Part shown: positions 1 through 10,901 of the stretch, one piece after another
How the letters are laid out: each line of letters starts with the position of its first letter
Position numbering within the stretch: position 1 is the stretch's first letter
Origin: Chryseobacterium sp. OSA05B
GTDB taxonomy: Bacteria; Bacteroidota; Bacteroidia; Flavobacteriales; Weeksellaceae
Direction of reading: 5' to 3'
Assembly (NCBI RefSeq): GCF_019970065.1
Contig: NZ_JAHXYH010000001.1
Span: forward strand, 1,054,001 to 1,118,000
DNA: 64,000 nucleotides
Position numbers and translations under genes: made by a program
Notes under the pieces: generated by a model
Seen by the model: the letters and a program-made list of their open reading frames with translations, nothing else
Told to the model about the DNA's origin: nothing
The model's database searches: none

Positions 1-293
1 TTGAGTAAAACAGTGAAGCAAAAATAAATTATACCGTTTTAAAATCAAGTATTTGAAGCGTTACTTTTTGTTAACTGCGATTAGATAAAACATTAAAAAA
101 CCGTTAACTTTTAATCACAAGAAACTAATTAACAGAATATTAAAACCAAAACAACTGTATTTTAAAATCAGTTTAAAATCTTACACAAAAATATTCAAAA
201 AGTAAAAAAATTGGGTCAGCCCATTCGAAATATGGTCAAAAATAAATTTGAAAATACTGTATTTTGATATAAATAATTTAAAAGAACAGACAG
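1..293. other. AT-rich non-coding left edge
   Basis: No open reading frame of note, no clear hairpin and no recognisable repeat was found. The stretch lies just past the stop codon of the minus-strand regulator at 294, so it is that gene's 3' side. No strong intrinsic terminator is visible here. Confidence 0.5.
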
Positions 294-2024
294 TTATATA
301 CTTTTTAAGAATGTATTCAGTATGGATTCTTTCCCGATATTCATTTTAGTTTTTATTTTAGTTTTATACACCCTTGCACTGCCTTCCGTAATATTCTCTA
401 ATAACGAAATTTCTTTGGAAGAGAAGTCCAGTTTGTAATACACACAGAACTTCAGTTCATTATTCGTCAGTGAAGGAAACCTTTCGGAAAGCTTCTGAAT
501 AAACTGCTTATTTTCCTGAGAGCTCTCGTTAATCAAGTCATAGTTCTTTCTGTCAATTTGGATCAGATTATTAATTTTGAGAAAAAGATCAGTGATTACC
601 TGTTCAGCATCAACATTTTTTAACTTTTTCATCTTTTTTATATTCTCCAGAAAAGTTTTTTCAGTTTCTATTTTCAGATTGAGATTCAAGTGCAGATTGG
701 TAATCTTTTCCTCCTGACGTTTAAGGTCCTGTTCAAGGATCTTTTTATTTTTCATCAGAATAATTTTCTCTTTTGATGCAAGCTCTTTGTCTCTTTTACT
801 AATATTTCGGATAATATATATAGTAACTCCAAAAATAATAAGCACAATACATATCGCTGTAAGCATCAGCCTATTCTTAAATTTTTGTTTTTCTATTGTG
901 TATTGGTGTTTTTGGTTGATACTCTTAATCGTAAAGTTGTTAAGTACATCTGAAATATAGGTGAGTTTCTGATTAGATTCTTCTTCATGCCTATTATGTA
1001 ACTTAATTAATTTTCTGCAGAAAGTTTTTACCATTCCAGGGTCATTGATCTTTAAATAATATCCCTGAACCATTTCACTGATTAAAATTTTATCAGATAC
1101 ATCCTTTATTTCAGGCTCAATAGACTGACTATAATCCATAATCTCCTTCATTTTATCTATCTGATTGGTTTCACCATACAAATCAAATAGTTTGGTAAGG
1201 TTATCTACAGTATCATGATTATTTTTTTTGTTTCTCCTTTGAAAATCTAACTCCTGAAGAAGAAGCCTTTCCGCTTCGTGAAAATCTTTTATCTTATAGT
1301 AATAGAATCCTACATTCCCTTTTACACTGGCTAAAAAGGACGTTTCTTCAGAGTTTAGATTACTTCCGTTTTCCAGAATTTTCACCGCTTCTTTAGCTTC
1401 TTTTAATGCAAGATCAAAGCGAGCCATTTTTTCATAAGTCAATGCAAAATTGTTATGCATAGAAGAAATAAAAATGAGATTATGTCTCGTTTTTTCAAGA
1501 CTTTGAAGAGACTTATTAAAGAATATCAGTGCCTGGGAATAATTTTCATTATTAAAAAACAGCCTTCCTTTTAGATGGTACAAATGGGGCAAAAAATATT
1601 TTTTACTTGATTTCTCATCAACCATAATCGCTTCATTAAGGAACCGCATCGCAAGCTTTGGAGATTGTTGCTCAAACTGAAAGGCAAGATTAAAGTTGGA
1701 TGCAATCGTAATATAATCATACTCATTATTGTTGAGCATCAATAGTTCATACACTACTGGAATCTGATTTGAATTATTGTAATTGTAAAACAATTCAACA
1801 TACCGGCTGCTAATCTGGTATTTCCGATCACCGGTATTTTCATACTTTTTCTGCTCTCTGACTTGTAAGGCTTTAATTTTTTCCGGTTGCCCAGCAATTT
1901 TAGAAATCTCGTTATTAATATTATAAAAATAAATGTTGGCTTCATCTTTTTCAGACGACCCACACGAAACAACAAGCACAGAAAAGACTAAAACAATTAA
2001 AGCTTTAATAATTTTATTTTTCAT
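294..2024 (-). CDS. Membrane-anchored TPR/HTH regulator (lipoprotein), copy 1
   Basis: This 576-residue protein appears to be a one-piece signalling regulator. A lipoprotein signal peptide ends at a lipobox with Cys21 (VVSC). An alpha-helical tetratricopeptide-like region follows at about residues 60-370. A single hydrophobic segment lies at about 386-405, a charged coiled coil at about 407-465, and a C-terminal LuxR-like helix-turn-helix at about 515-570 (LTNNELKFCVYY and KEISLLENITEGSARVYKTK). The predicted topology puts the TPR half outside the inner membrane and the DNA-binding half in the cytoplasm. The ligand and target genes are unknown. A paralogue lies directly upstream on the same strand, only 63 bp away. 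The two proteins are nearly identical from the membrane segment onward and much less alike before it. The fold assignment is confident; the regulatory role is inferred. Confidence 0.8.
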   Translation of the reverse strand: MKNKIIKALIVLVFSVLVVSCGSSEKDEANIYFYNINNEISKIAGQPEKIKALQVREQKKYENTGDRKYQISSRYVELFYNYNNSNQIPVVYELLMLNNNEYDYITIASNFNLAFQFEQQSPKLAMRFLNEAIMVDEKSSKKYFLPHLYHLKGRLFFNNENYSQALIFFNKSLQSLEKTRHNLIFISSMHNNFALTYEKMARFDLALKEAKEAVKILENGSNLNSEETSFLASVKGNVGFYYYKIKDFHEAERLLLQELDFQRRNKKNNHDTVDNLTKLFDLYGETNQIDKMKEIMDYSQSIEPEIKDVSDKILISEMVQGYYLKINDPGMVKTFCRKLIKLHNRHEEESNQKLTYISDVLNNFTIKSINQKHQYTIEKQKFKNRLMLTAICIVLIIFGVTIYIIRNISKRDKELASKEKIILMKNKKILEQDLKRQEEKITNLHLNLNLKIETEKTFLENIKKMKKLKNVDAEQVITDLFLKINNLIQIDRKNYDLINESSQENKQFIQKLSERFPSLTNNELKFCVYYKLDFSSKEISLLENITEGSARVYKTKIKTKMNIGKESILNTFLKSI

Positions 2025-2038
2025 CCATTCATTTTTAA

Positions 2039-2072
2039 AACACTATCCTTAGTTATACAATAAAAAAATACG
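2039..2072 (-). promoter_or_regulatory. Upstream segment shared by the two TPR/HTH genes (copy 1)
   Basis: The stretch just upstream of copy 1 (plus-strand TATCCTTAGTTATACAATAA) recurs almost unchanged upstream of copy 2 at about 3861-3893. Intergenic conservation between paralogues suggests a shared promoter or operator. No exact TAnnTTTG box was found in it. Confidence 0.4.
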
Positions 2073-2087
2073 CTCAAATAAAACCAT

Positions 2088-3851
2088 TTAAATACTTTTC
2101 AGGTAATTATTTAATATGGATTCTTTTCCGATATTCATTTTAGTTTTTATTTTAGTTTTATACACCCTTGCACTACCTTCCGTAATATTTTCTAATAACG
2201 AAATTTCTTTGGAAGAAAAGTCCAGTTTATAATACACACAGAACTTCAGTTCATTATTCGTCAGTGAAGGAAACCTTTCGGAAAGCATCTGAATAAACTG
2301 CTTATTTTCCTGAGAGCTCTCATTGATGAGATCATAGTTCTTTTTATCAATTTGGATCAGATTATTAATTTTAAGGAAAAGATCAGTAATTACCTGTTCA
2401 GCATCAACATTTTTTAACTTTTTCATCTTTTTTATATTCTCCAGAAAAGTTTTTTCAGTTTCTATTTTCAGATTGAGATTCAAATGCAGAGTGGTAATTT
2501 TCTCCTCCTGCCGTTTAAGATCCTGTTCAAGGATCTTTTTATTTTTCATCAGAATAATGTTCTCTTTTGATGCAAGCTCTTTGTCTCTTTTATTAATATT
2601 TCGGATAATATATATGGTAACTCCAAAAATAATAAGCACAATACATATCGCCGTAAGTGTCAGCCTATTCTTAAATTTTTGTTCTTCTATTGTGTATCGG
2701 TGTTTTTGGTTGATACTCTTAATCGTAAAGTTGTTTAGAACATCTGAAATATAGGTGAGTTTCTGATTAGATTCTTCTTCATGCTTACTATGCAAATTAA
2801 TTAATTTTCTGCATAAAGTTTTTACCATTCCGGTGTCATTCATCTTTAAGTAATAAGACTGAACCATTTCATTAATAAGAATTTTATCCGATACATTAGG
2901 AATTTCAGATTCTACAGACATACCCAATTCCACAATCTCCTTCATTCTATCATTCTGATTGGTTTCATTATACAGATCAAATAATTTTGTAAGATTGGCT
3001 ACAGTTTCATGATTATTTTTTTTACTTTTTCTATGAACCTCAAATTCCTGAAGAAGAAGCCTTTCTGCTTCGGGAAAGTTTTTTTTCTTAAAGTAATAAA
3101 ATCCCATGCTTCCTTTTATACTTGTTAAAAAAGCTATTTCCTCCGGCTGCAAATCCTTTACGTTTTCCAAAATCTTTGCAGCTTCAGTGGCTTCTTTTAA
3201 TGCAAGATCAATGTACCCCATTTTTTCATGACATAATGCAAAATTATTATGCATGGAAGCGATAAAAATCAGATTATGCCTTGTTTTATCAAGAATTTGA
3301 AGAGATTTTCTGAAGTAAATTAATGCCTGGGAATAATTTTTATTATTAAACAACAATCTTCCTTTCACATGATACAAGTGGGGCAAGTAGTATTTTTTAC
3401 CCGACCTTTCATCAAGCTTAATTGCATCGTTAAGAAACTGCATCGCAAGTTTAGGTGATTTATGTTCAAACTGATGAGCCAGATTAAAATTACATGCAAT
3501 TGTAATATAATCGTATTCGTTATTATTCAACATCAACAGTTCATACACTATTGGAATCTGTTTGATAGCAATTTCATCATTTGGGTTTTCAGAGCTACCT
3601 TTATAAGAGTAAAACAATTCAATATATCTACTGCCTATCTGATATTTACGATCCCCTGTATCTTTATATTTTTCCAACTCTCTGTCATGTAAGGCTTTAA
3701 TCTTTTCAGGATTATTAGCAACATTAGAAACCTCTTCATTAATATTATAAAAATAATTATTGGCCTCATCTTTTTCAGACGAGCTACACGAAACAATAAT
3801 CACAGAAAAGACTAAAACAATTAAAACTTTAATAATTTTATTTTTCATCAT
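2088..3851 (-). CDS. Membrane-anchored TPR/HTH regulator (lipoprotein), copy 2
   Basis: Paralogue of the gene at 294-2024 with the same order of parts: lipoprotein signal (VSC, lipid Cys22), TPR-like helical repeats, one transmembrane helix at about 397-416, a coiled coil and a C-terminal LuxR-like HTH. It is 587 residues long. The extra length is a short insertion in the N-terminal half around residues 77-89 (GSSENPNDEIAIK). From the membrane segment to the C-terminus the two copies differ at only about eight positions, whereas the TPR half differs far more. They may therefore bind the same DNA sites while sensing different inputs. Two in-frame ATG codons lie at 3851 and 3848, and either could be the start. 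The inducing signal is not evident from the neighbours. Confidence 0.8.
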   Translation of the reverse strand: MMKNKIIKVLIVLVFSVIIVSCSSSEKDEANNYFYNINEEVSNVANNPEKIKALHDRELEKYKDTGDRKYQIGSRYIELFYSYKGSSENPNDEIAIKQIPIVYELLMLNNNEYDYITIACNFNLAHQFEHKSPKLAMQFLNDAIKLDERSGKKYYLPHLYHVKGRLLFNNKNYSQALIYFRKSLQILDKTRHNLIFIASMHNNFALCHEKMGYIDLALKEATEAAKILENVKDLQPEEIAFLTSIKGSMGFYYFKKKNFPEAERLLLQEFEVHRKSKKNNHETVANLTKLFDLYNETNQNDRMKEIVELGMSVESEIPNVSDKILINEMVQSYYLKMNDTGMVKTLCRKLINLHSKHEEESNQKLTYISDVLNNFTIKSINQKHRYTIEEQKFKNRLTLTAICIVLIIFGVTIYIIRNINKRDKELASKENIILMKNKKILEQDLKRQEEKITTLHLNLNLKIETEKTFLENIKKMKKLKNVDAEQVITDLFLKINNLIQIDKKNYDLINESSQENKQFIQMLSERFPSLTNNELKFCVYYKLDFSSKEISLLENITEGSARVYKTKIKTKMNIGKESILNNYLKSI

Positions 3852-3860
3852 TCATTTTTT

Positions 3861-3893
3861 CAACATTATCCTTAGCTATACAATAAAAATATA
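3861..3893 (-). promoter_or_regulatory. Upstream segment shared by the two TPR/HTH genes (copy 2)
   Basis: Plus-strand text TATCCTTAGCTATACAATAA matches the segment upstream of copy 1 with one difference over 20 bases. It is a likely duplicated promoter or operator region. Confidence 0.4.
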
Positions 3894-4167
3894 CAATAAT
3901 AAATATCGTAGAATCAACATATTCGCATCCTGTATATTAAAATTATAATGTCTATTTCAAAAATAGAGCCGAAATAGAAAGATTCTTATGCATACCCTAT
4001 ATTTTTTCAAACACCATCATTAAATCATCAAAACAATTAATCATCAATAGATTAGAAATATTATATCCTGTTTATTCCATACTTTAATGGAAATATCCTA
4101 TCATGATAAAAGATTCCTAAAATAAATAGTATAATTAGTTGATGTATACAGTAATATCTTAAACAAA
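3894..4167. other. Non-coding spacer between regulator copy 2 and katG
   Basis: An AT-rich spacer of about 270 bp. Apart from the regulator-upstream segment on its left and the katG terminator on its right, no gene, repeat or structured element was recognised. Confidence 0.5.
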
Positions 4168-4195
4168 GTTCCCCCGGCAGAATGGCCGGGGGAAC
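4168..4195 (-). terminator. Intrinsic terminator of katG
   Basis: A perfect 11-bp stem (GTTCCCCCGGC with its complement) has a 6-nt loop. On the minus strand it is followed by a T-rich run (TTTGTTT). It sits about 30 bp after the katG stop codon. Confidence 0.9.
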
Positions 4196-4223
4196 TCACT
4201 TTATCAGTTATTTCCTAATCTCT

Positions 4224-6509
<2,286 letters not shown>

Positions 6510-6556
6510 TTAATATTTTTTATGTTGATTAATACAGTTTATTCTTAAAGACATGA

Positions 6557-6587
6557 CAAATCTACAAAGCTTAATTTATAAATACAA
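6557..6587 (-). promoter_or_regulatory. katG promoter
   Basis: On the minus strand, TTG (6587-6585), a 20-bp spacer and TAGATTTG (6564-6557) match the Bacteroidota -33/-7 consensus TTG-N17-23-TAnnTTTG. The predicted leader before the ATG at 6503 is roughly 50 nt. Confidence 0.65.
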
Positions 6588-6795
6588 TCTATTAATTCTA
6601 ATTTAAACAATAGTTAAAAACTATAATAAATTCAATTTTACAAATTCTCTGACTCCATGGTAGCAAAAGAGATAATAGTGCAATTAAGTTAATAAAATTC
6701 AAGAACATCTGTATAAAAGCAAAAGCAAACAGGCATATTTAGAATGATTCAAATGAAACTGATCCTGGTTCACAGCTATTATCGTCAACAATCAC

Positions 6796-6803
6796 TAAAT
6801 TTG
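6796..6803 (+). promoter_or_regulatory. -7 promoter element TAAATTTG
   Basis: An exact TAnnTTTG box with no clear -33 partner. It would drive the small ORF remnant and the unknown gene downstream. Confidence 0.4.
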
Positions 6804-6817
6804 AGCGTTAAACATTT

Positions 6818-6916
6818 TTGAAAGCAGAAATATATGATCTAAAACTGTACAAAACAGTGAATTTTTCAGAAGAATTTGAGAATGTAATAGCTGCTCAGCG
6901 AGCATACACCAATTGA
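6818..6916 (+). pseudogene. Possible C-terminal remnant of a lost gene
   Basis: A 32-codon frame opens after a stop codon with TTG and ends in TGA. It reads like real protein sequence (EIYDLKLYKTVNFSEEF, then NVIAAQRAYTN). It has no initiating ATG and overlaps the alternative TTG start of the next gene by a few bases. I do not recognise the family. It could be the tail of a decayed gene or a chance frame. Confidence 0.25.
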
Positions 6917-6945
6917 CCCCATTCATTGATTTTAACAACTACATT

Positions 6946-7431
6946 ATGGCAACAGAAAATATGAATTATAAGGATAAAGGATTCCTAACATCTGATATAT
7001 TTATGCAGCTGGCATTCCATTACATTAATGAAGAATTAAAAAAAGCTGACTATATCTTTACAAAGAAAGAAGAGCTTCAGGAATATCACAGGATGGTAAT
7101 CAATGGTGAGATGGGAGGTTGGTTTGCTTTTCTTTGGGATTCCTATATATCAGACTCTTCGGAAGAACAGACCATGATTCAAATTCTTCAAAATGTAAAA
7201 AATAGTATTCAAAATAAAGGAAGTTATATTTCAACGGCAGAACTGCAGTCAATTCCTACTAAAGATGGAGATTTTAAAATATTCTACAACAAACCTTTTC
7301 CTACAGAAGATCTCAACAAAATAATAGGTGCCCTTATAAAAATGTTAGAAGGAACCTGGGATTTAACTAATTATGATATGTACATTAATTACTATTATTC
7401 GCGAGTTATCGTAATACCACACTCATCATAG
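6946..7431 (+). CDS. Hypothetical protein, unknown family
   Basis: The 161-residue protein is soluble, with no signal peptide or membrane segment. It is rich in aromatic and acidic residues and probably mostly helical at the N-terminus (FMQLAFHYINEELKKADYIF). I do not recognise the family. The frame opens further upstream with TTG at 6913, but ATG 6946 is preferred. ATG 6961 is also possible. Its neighbours are unrelated in function: katG on the other strand and a haem-binding protein gene downstream. Base composition is A/T-rich like the rest of the window. It should be treated as a real gene of unknown function. Confidence 0.6.
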   Translation: MATENMNYKDKGFLTSDIFMQLAFHYINEELKKADYIFTKKEELQEYHRMVINGEMGGWFAFLWDSYISDSSEEQTMIQILQNVKNSIQNKGSYISTAELQSIPTKDGDFKIFYNKPFPTEDLNKIIGALIKMLEGTWDLTNYDMYINYYYSRVIVIPHSS

Positions 7432-7518
7432 AAACAGCAAAAGTTACAGGATAGAAGAATATAAAGATGGAATCTTATCTAAAATTTCTTATTTTTATAC
7501 TATAAACAAGAATTCGAT

Positions 7519-7980
7519 ATGAAAAAAATAGTGGTTATCCTTCTCGTAGCATTTATCATCATACAGTTTTTTCCCATCGATAAAACCAATCCGCCGCCTA
7601 CTCCGGGAATGGATTTCCTCAAGATTAAAAACACGCCGGAACCTATTGCAAAGATCATCAGCACCTCCTGTTACGACTGTCATTCCAACGAAACCCAATA
7701 TCCGTGGTACGCAAGTATTTCACCGGCCTCATGGTTCGTTAAAAATCATATAGATGAAGGCAGAAAGCATCTTAATTTCTCTACCTTTGCCATGTATGAA
7801 CCCAAACAACAGGCTCATAAACTGGAAGAATGTATAGAAATGGTCGGGAAAGAAGAAATGCCACTGGAATCTTATTATGTAGGACACCAGGATGCCAAAT
7901 TGACTCCCGAACAGCGTAAAGAACTCGTGAAATATTTCAAAAAAGTAAAAGAAGACACCGAAAGGAAAATGTTATTCTAA
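7519..7980 (+). CDS. Haem-binding domain protein (c-type haem motif)
   Basis: The 153-residue exported protein begins with an N-terminal hydrophobic signal or anchor (residues 3-18). A single haem c attachment motif C-x-x-C-H follows at Cys51, Cys54 and His55. The sequence after it (SNETQYPWYASISPASW) is typical of the small Bacteroidota haem-binding family (Pfam Haem_bd). It should sit in the periplasm, tethered or free, and carry covalent haem. Its electron partner is not known. The next gene, a DCC-family dithiol protein, starts 11 bp downstream and is probably co-transcribed, so both may serve envelope redox chemistry. Confidence 0.85.
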   Translation: MKKIVVILLVAFIIIQFFPIDKTNPPPTPGMDFLKIKNTPEPIAKIISTSCYDCHSNETQYPWYASISPASWFVKNHIDEGRKHLNFSTFAMYEPKQQAHKLEECIEMVGKEEMPLESYYVGHQDAKLTPEQRKELVKYFKKVKEDTERKMLF

Positions 7981-7991
7981 ATATCAACATC

Positions 7992-8405
7992 ATGCAGGAG
8001 AACTGGGAAGATCAGCATATTGTGTTTTTTGACGGCGAATGTGGCGTCTGTAATTTTTGGGTGCAATGGGTTCTCGAACGGGACAAGCATGACCGGTTTA
8101 TGTTTGCATCGTTACAATCTGATTTCGGACAGAAATTTCTGACTGAAAGAGGTCTGGAAACAAAAGTGTTCAACACACTGTATCTCTGGAAGCCCGGACA
8201 GTATTACTATACGAAATCACGTGCAGTTTTACAGATCGCAAATGTTTTGGGTGGAGTTTATAAGCTGTCGGCTGTTGGAAAACTTGTCCCAGCATTTTTA
8301 AGTGATCAGGTGTATGATCTTGTTTCGAGAAACAGGATGAAGCTGGCGAATCAGAAATGTTTTCTTCCGGACCGGGAGCAAAAGAAGAAATTTATTGAGG
8401 TTTGA
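7992..8405 (+). CDS. DCC-family thiol-disulfide protein (DUF393, YuxK-like)
   Basis: The 137-residue protein starts close to the DUF393 signature: FFDGECGVCNFWV, with the Cys17-x-x-Cys20 dithiol after the DxxC region that names the family. Such proteins are predicted thioredoxin-like oxidoreductases, and substrates are generally unknown. There is no signal peptide, so it is probably cytoplasmic or membrane-associated. The gene follows the haem-binding protein by 11 bp, suggesting one transcript that ends at the terminator around 8543-8573. Confidence 0.85.
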   Translation: MQENWEDQHIVFFDGECGVCNFWVQWVLERDKHDRFMFASLQSDFGQKFLTERGLETKVFNTLYLWKPGQYYYTKSRAVLQIANVLGGVYKLSAVGKLVPAFLSDQVYDLVSRNRMKLANQKCFLPDREQKKKFIEV

Positions 8406-8463
8406 GGTTTTTAAATTTAACCACGGATTTCACAGATGATTGCGGCTGCGATGTATTATGATT

Positions 8464-8522
8464 TTGGCTAAAGGCAATTGATTTTTCTTAAAACGACAAA
8501 CGAGCTAAAGCCCGTTCCTATT
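8464..8522. repeat. REP-like intergenic element with GCTAAAG cores
   Basis: Two short imperfect dyads built on GCTAAAGG/GCTAAAGCC occur 40 bp apart (TTGGCTAAAGGCAATTG and ACGAGCTAAAGCCCGTT). The second forms an imperfect inverted repeat. The style resembles small interspersed palindromic elements; other copies were not found in this window. Confidence 0.3.
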
Positions 8523-8542
8523 GAATATTTCTATCATACATA

Positions 8543-8573
8543 AAAAAGCAAGGATAAGTTACCCTTGCTTTTT
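8543..8573. terminator. Bidirectional terminator
   Basis: AAAAAGCAAGG pairs perfectly with CCTTGCTTTTT around a 9-nt loop, giving U-runs on both strands. It lies between the convergent DCC-family gene (plus) and amylase gene (minus). Confidence 0.85.
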
Positions 8574-8592
8574 GTTTACATCGTTAAAAATT

Positions 8593-10026
8593 TTATTGGT
8601 TCAGTGACCATATTGAATAACTTTTTGGTGGACACTGGATTTTCACCCACTTGTCGCCCTGTGTCGTCGGATACCAGCTTGAATGACCAGTGAAGTCTTT
8701 CATTTGCTGGCTGCTCCAATTGGTTTCCACCCATCTTTCCTGCCAGCTTGTCGAATTATTGATATAGACTACAAGTCCGGGATTTCCGTTGTAGCCATTA
8801 CGTCTTGCGATATATTCGTCATTATCGGTGTAGAGGATTGAGGTGGTTCCGGTGGCTTTGTTGTTGTGGATCCAGATCAGGTTGTTCAGTCTTTCTTTAT
8901 TCAGCCATTCTTCATAATCGCGGTAAAAAATGGTCGGATACCCTTCATGGGTAAGAATGTAGGCATAGGCCGGCATTTTGTTATTGATGATATCGGTATC
9001 ATGATTGGCTACGAAAGTCACGGCTTTGTAAGGATTTCTTTTCCACATCATATCATCATTCAGGACATTTAAATTTCCGTTGTCGAAAGCATCGTCCATC
9101 TTATAGTAGGCTGCAAAATCGAAAACGGAGCTGTTGGCATTATTGGCCCACCATTCTAAGGTATTCACATTGGAATCCCACAATTCACCCACGGAAAATC
9201 CGCCCACATTGCTATTCCAGTTATTGACGACCCAAGGTCCGAAACCTTTCACATAATCGAATCTCCAACCGTCAAATTTCATCACATTTTTATAGTATTT
9301 TCCCACAGAATCATCTCTTCCCCAAAGCCAGTCCTGTACATAAGGATTCGCATGACACAGATCCGGGAATCCTCCGAAAGCGCCTTCATCATTATTCCCA
9401 TAAGAATTTTTATAGAAGTCATTATAACTTCTCGGGAATTTCCCTGAAGCTATTCCTGAGAAATCAGTCCATGTATTGGTTCCCGTAAAAGGATTGGCCT
9501 GAGACTGCCCGCCACTGTTGTGATTGATGACAATATCTGCGTAAACCTGCATATTTTCGGCGTGAGCTTTTGTAATTAAAGCTTCCAGCTCTGTCCGGGA
9601 CCCAAAACGGGTTTCTGTGCTTCCGTTCTGGTTAAAATTTCCGAAATCATAATAGTCGGTGGGGTCGTATCCCATTGAATAGGCTCCGTTCTGAGCTTTT
9701 GACGCGGGAGGAAGCCATACTGCCCCGATTCCTGAATCTGACCAGGAGGTCAGTTTGTCCTTTACAACATTCCACCAGGTACCACCTTCCGGAACATCCC
9801 AGTAAAACCCCTGCATAAGCACTCCGCCTCCGGGACCGGATACAAACTTTCCGGCTACAGATCCGCTTCCGGTACTGAAGGGACGGCCGTCATGCGTAGT
9901 AACATTGACAGTCTTTGTATGGGACTCTGATTTCCTGGGATTGTCATTGTCGGTTTCATCATTATTCCGGCAGGCACTAAAAACTGTTAAAACCAGCATC
10001 GAAACGAGAAAATGTGTTTTTTTCAT
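8593..10026 (-). CDS. Alpha-amylase, GH13, exported lipoprotein (archaeal GH13_7-like)
   Basis: The 477-residue protein hydrolyses alpha-1,4-glucans and is predicted to be a lipoprotein (lipobox ending at Cys19, FSAC). All four GH13 conserved regions are present: DIVINH, GWRFDYVKG with nucleophile Asp257, GELWD with acid/base Glu281, and FVANHDTD with Asp343. Long stretches such as MQGFYWDVPEGG, YSMGYDPTDYYDFG and FYRDYEEWLNK closely match, from memory, the extracellular alpha-amylases of Pyrococcus and Thermococcus (subfamily GH13_7). It does not look like typical SusG-type Bacteroidota amylases. The adjacent Cys pair of the archaeal enzymes is Asn211-Asn212 here. The gene stands alone, with no susC/susD partner. 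The subfamily assignment needs a tree. Confidence 0.93.
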   Translation of the reverse strand: MKKTHFLVSMLVLTVFSACRNNDETDNDNPRKSESHTKTVNVTTHDGRPFSTGSGSVAGKFVSGPGGGVLMQGFYWDVPEGGTWWNVVKDKLTSWSDSGIGAVWLPPASKAQNGAYSMGYDPTDYYDFGNFNQNGSTETRFGSRTELEALITKAHAENMQVYADIVINHNSGGQSQANPFTGTNTWTDFSGIASGKFPRSYNDFYKNSYGNNDEGAFGGFPDLCHANPYVQDWLWGRDDSVGKYYKNVMKFDGWRFDYVKGFGPWVVNNWNSNVGGFSVGELWDSNVNTLEWWANNANSSVFDFAAYYKMDDAFDNGNLNVLNDDMMWKRNPYKAVTFVANHDTDIINNKMPAYAYILTHEGYPTIFYRDYEEWLNKERLNNLIWIHNNKATGTTSILYTDNDEYIARRNGYNGNPGLVVYINNSTSWQERWVETNWSSQQMKDFTGHSSWYPTTQGDKWVKIQCPPKSYSIWSLNQ

Positions 10027-10200
10027 ACTCTTATTTTAATTATTAACCTATTAACTAAATTACAATTTTATTAAAATAAATTCTACAAAACGGGAAATAT
10101 TTTCATTTTCACCGAAAGATCTTCAGAAAAGACTGCATAAATATTTCATTAAAAAATCATAAACTTTTAATATTTTCAAAACAATTTTTCTTTTAATCCA

Positions 10201-10208
10201 TATATTTG
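10201..10208 (+). promoter_or_regulatory. Promoter -7 element of the DUF4290-murA operon
   Basis: An exact TATATTTG box lies only 6 nt before the ATG at 10215. Transcription would start at or next to the start codon, so the mRNA is probably leaderless. This argues against the TTG at 10206, which lies inside the box. Confidence 0.6.
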
Positions 10209-10214
10209 CATATT

Positions 10215-10901
10215 ATGGAATATAACACCCAAAGAACTCAGCTTCACATGCCGGAATACGGCAGAATCATACAGCAGCTGGTTGAACGCTGCAAAGAGCT
10301 CCCTACCAAAGAGGAAAGGAGTGAAATGGCTATGGCCATTATCGATTTTATGGGTCAGAGAAACCCTCAACTCCGTGACGAAGAAAATTATAAACATAAA
10401 CTTTGGGATCATCTTTTCATTTTAGCAGAATATGATCTTGACGTAGACTCCCCATATCCTTTCCCTACCAGAGAACAGCTTGCAGAAAAACCTAAAAGAA
10501 TGGAATACCCTAAACTTCAGGGTGATTTTAAATTTTACGGAAAAAGTATCCTTCAACTGATCGATAAAGCTATCGAACTGGAGCCAGGCGACGAAAAAGA
10601 AGCCCTGATCGAAGTGATTGCCAACAATATGAAGAAGTCTTACAATGTCTATAACAAGGAACATGTGACGGATGACGTGATTTTCCGTCACCTGAAAGAG
10701 CTGTCTGAAAACAGGCTGGACCTTACGGGAATAGAATCTCTCGAAAAGAGCAAGATCTATTACACCAGCAACAACAATAGCCGAAATAACAACAGCAACA
10801 ACGGCAGAAACAATAACACACGAAACAACAGCAACACGAGTAACAACAAAGACCAGACTAATAAGAGAAGGCATAACAACAACCATAAAAACAGAAAGTA
10901 A
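10215..10901 (+). CDS. DUF4290 domain-containing protein
   Basis: The 228-residue cytoplasmic protein has a DUF4290 N-terminal part (MEYNTQRTQLHMPEYGRII and PTKEERSEMAMAIIDFMGQRNP), a family typical of Bacteroidota. The last 45 or so residues are a low-complexity tail of Asn with Arg, Lys and Ser, probably disordered and basic, which could bind RNA or anionic polymers. Its stop codon overlaps the murA start by one base (TAATG), so translation is probably coupled. This conserved linkage hints at a role near cell-wall precursor synthesis, but no function is established. ATG 10215 is chosen because the -7 box sits at 10201-10208. Confidence 0.88.
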   Translation: MEYNTQRTQLHMPEYGRIIQQLVERCKELPTKEERSEMAMAIIDFMGQRNPQLRDEENYKHKLWDHLFILAEYDLDVDSPYPFPTREQLAEKPKRMEYPKLQGDFKFYGKSILQLIDKAIELEPGDEKEALIEVIANNMKKSYNVYNKEHVTDDVIFRHLKELSENRLDLTGIESLEKSKIYYTSNNNSRNNNSNNGRNNNTRNNSNTSNNKDQTNKRRHNNNHKNRK

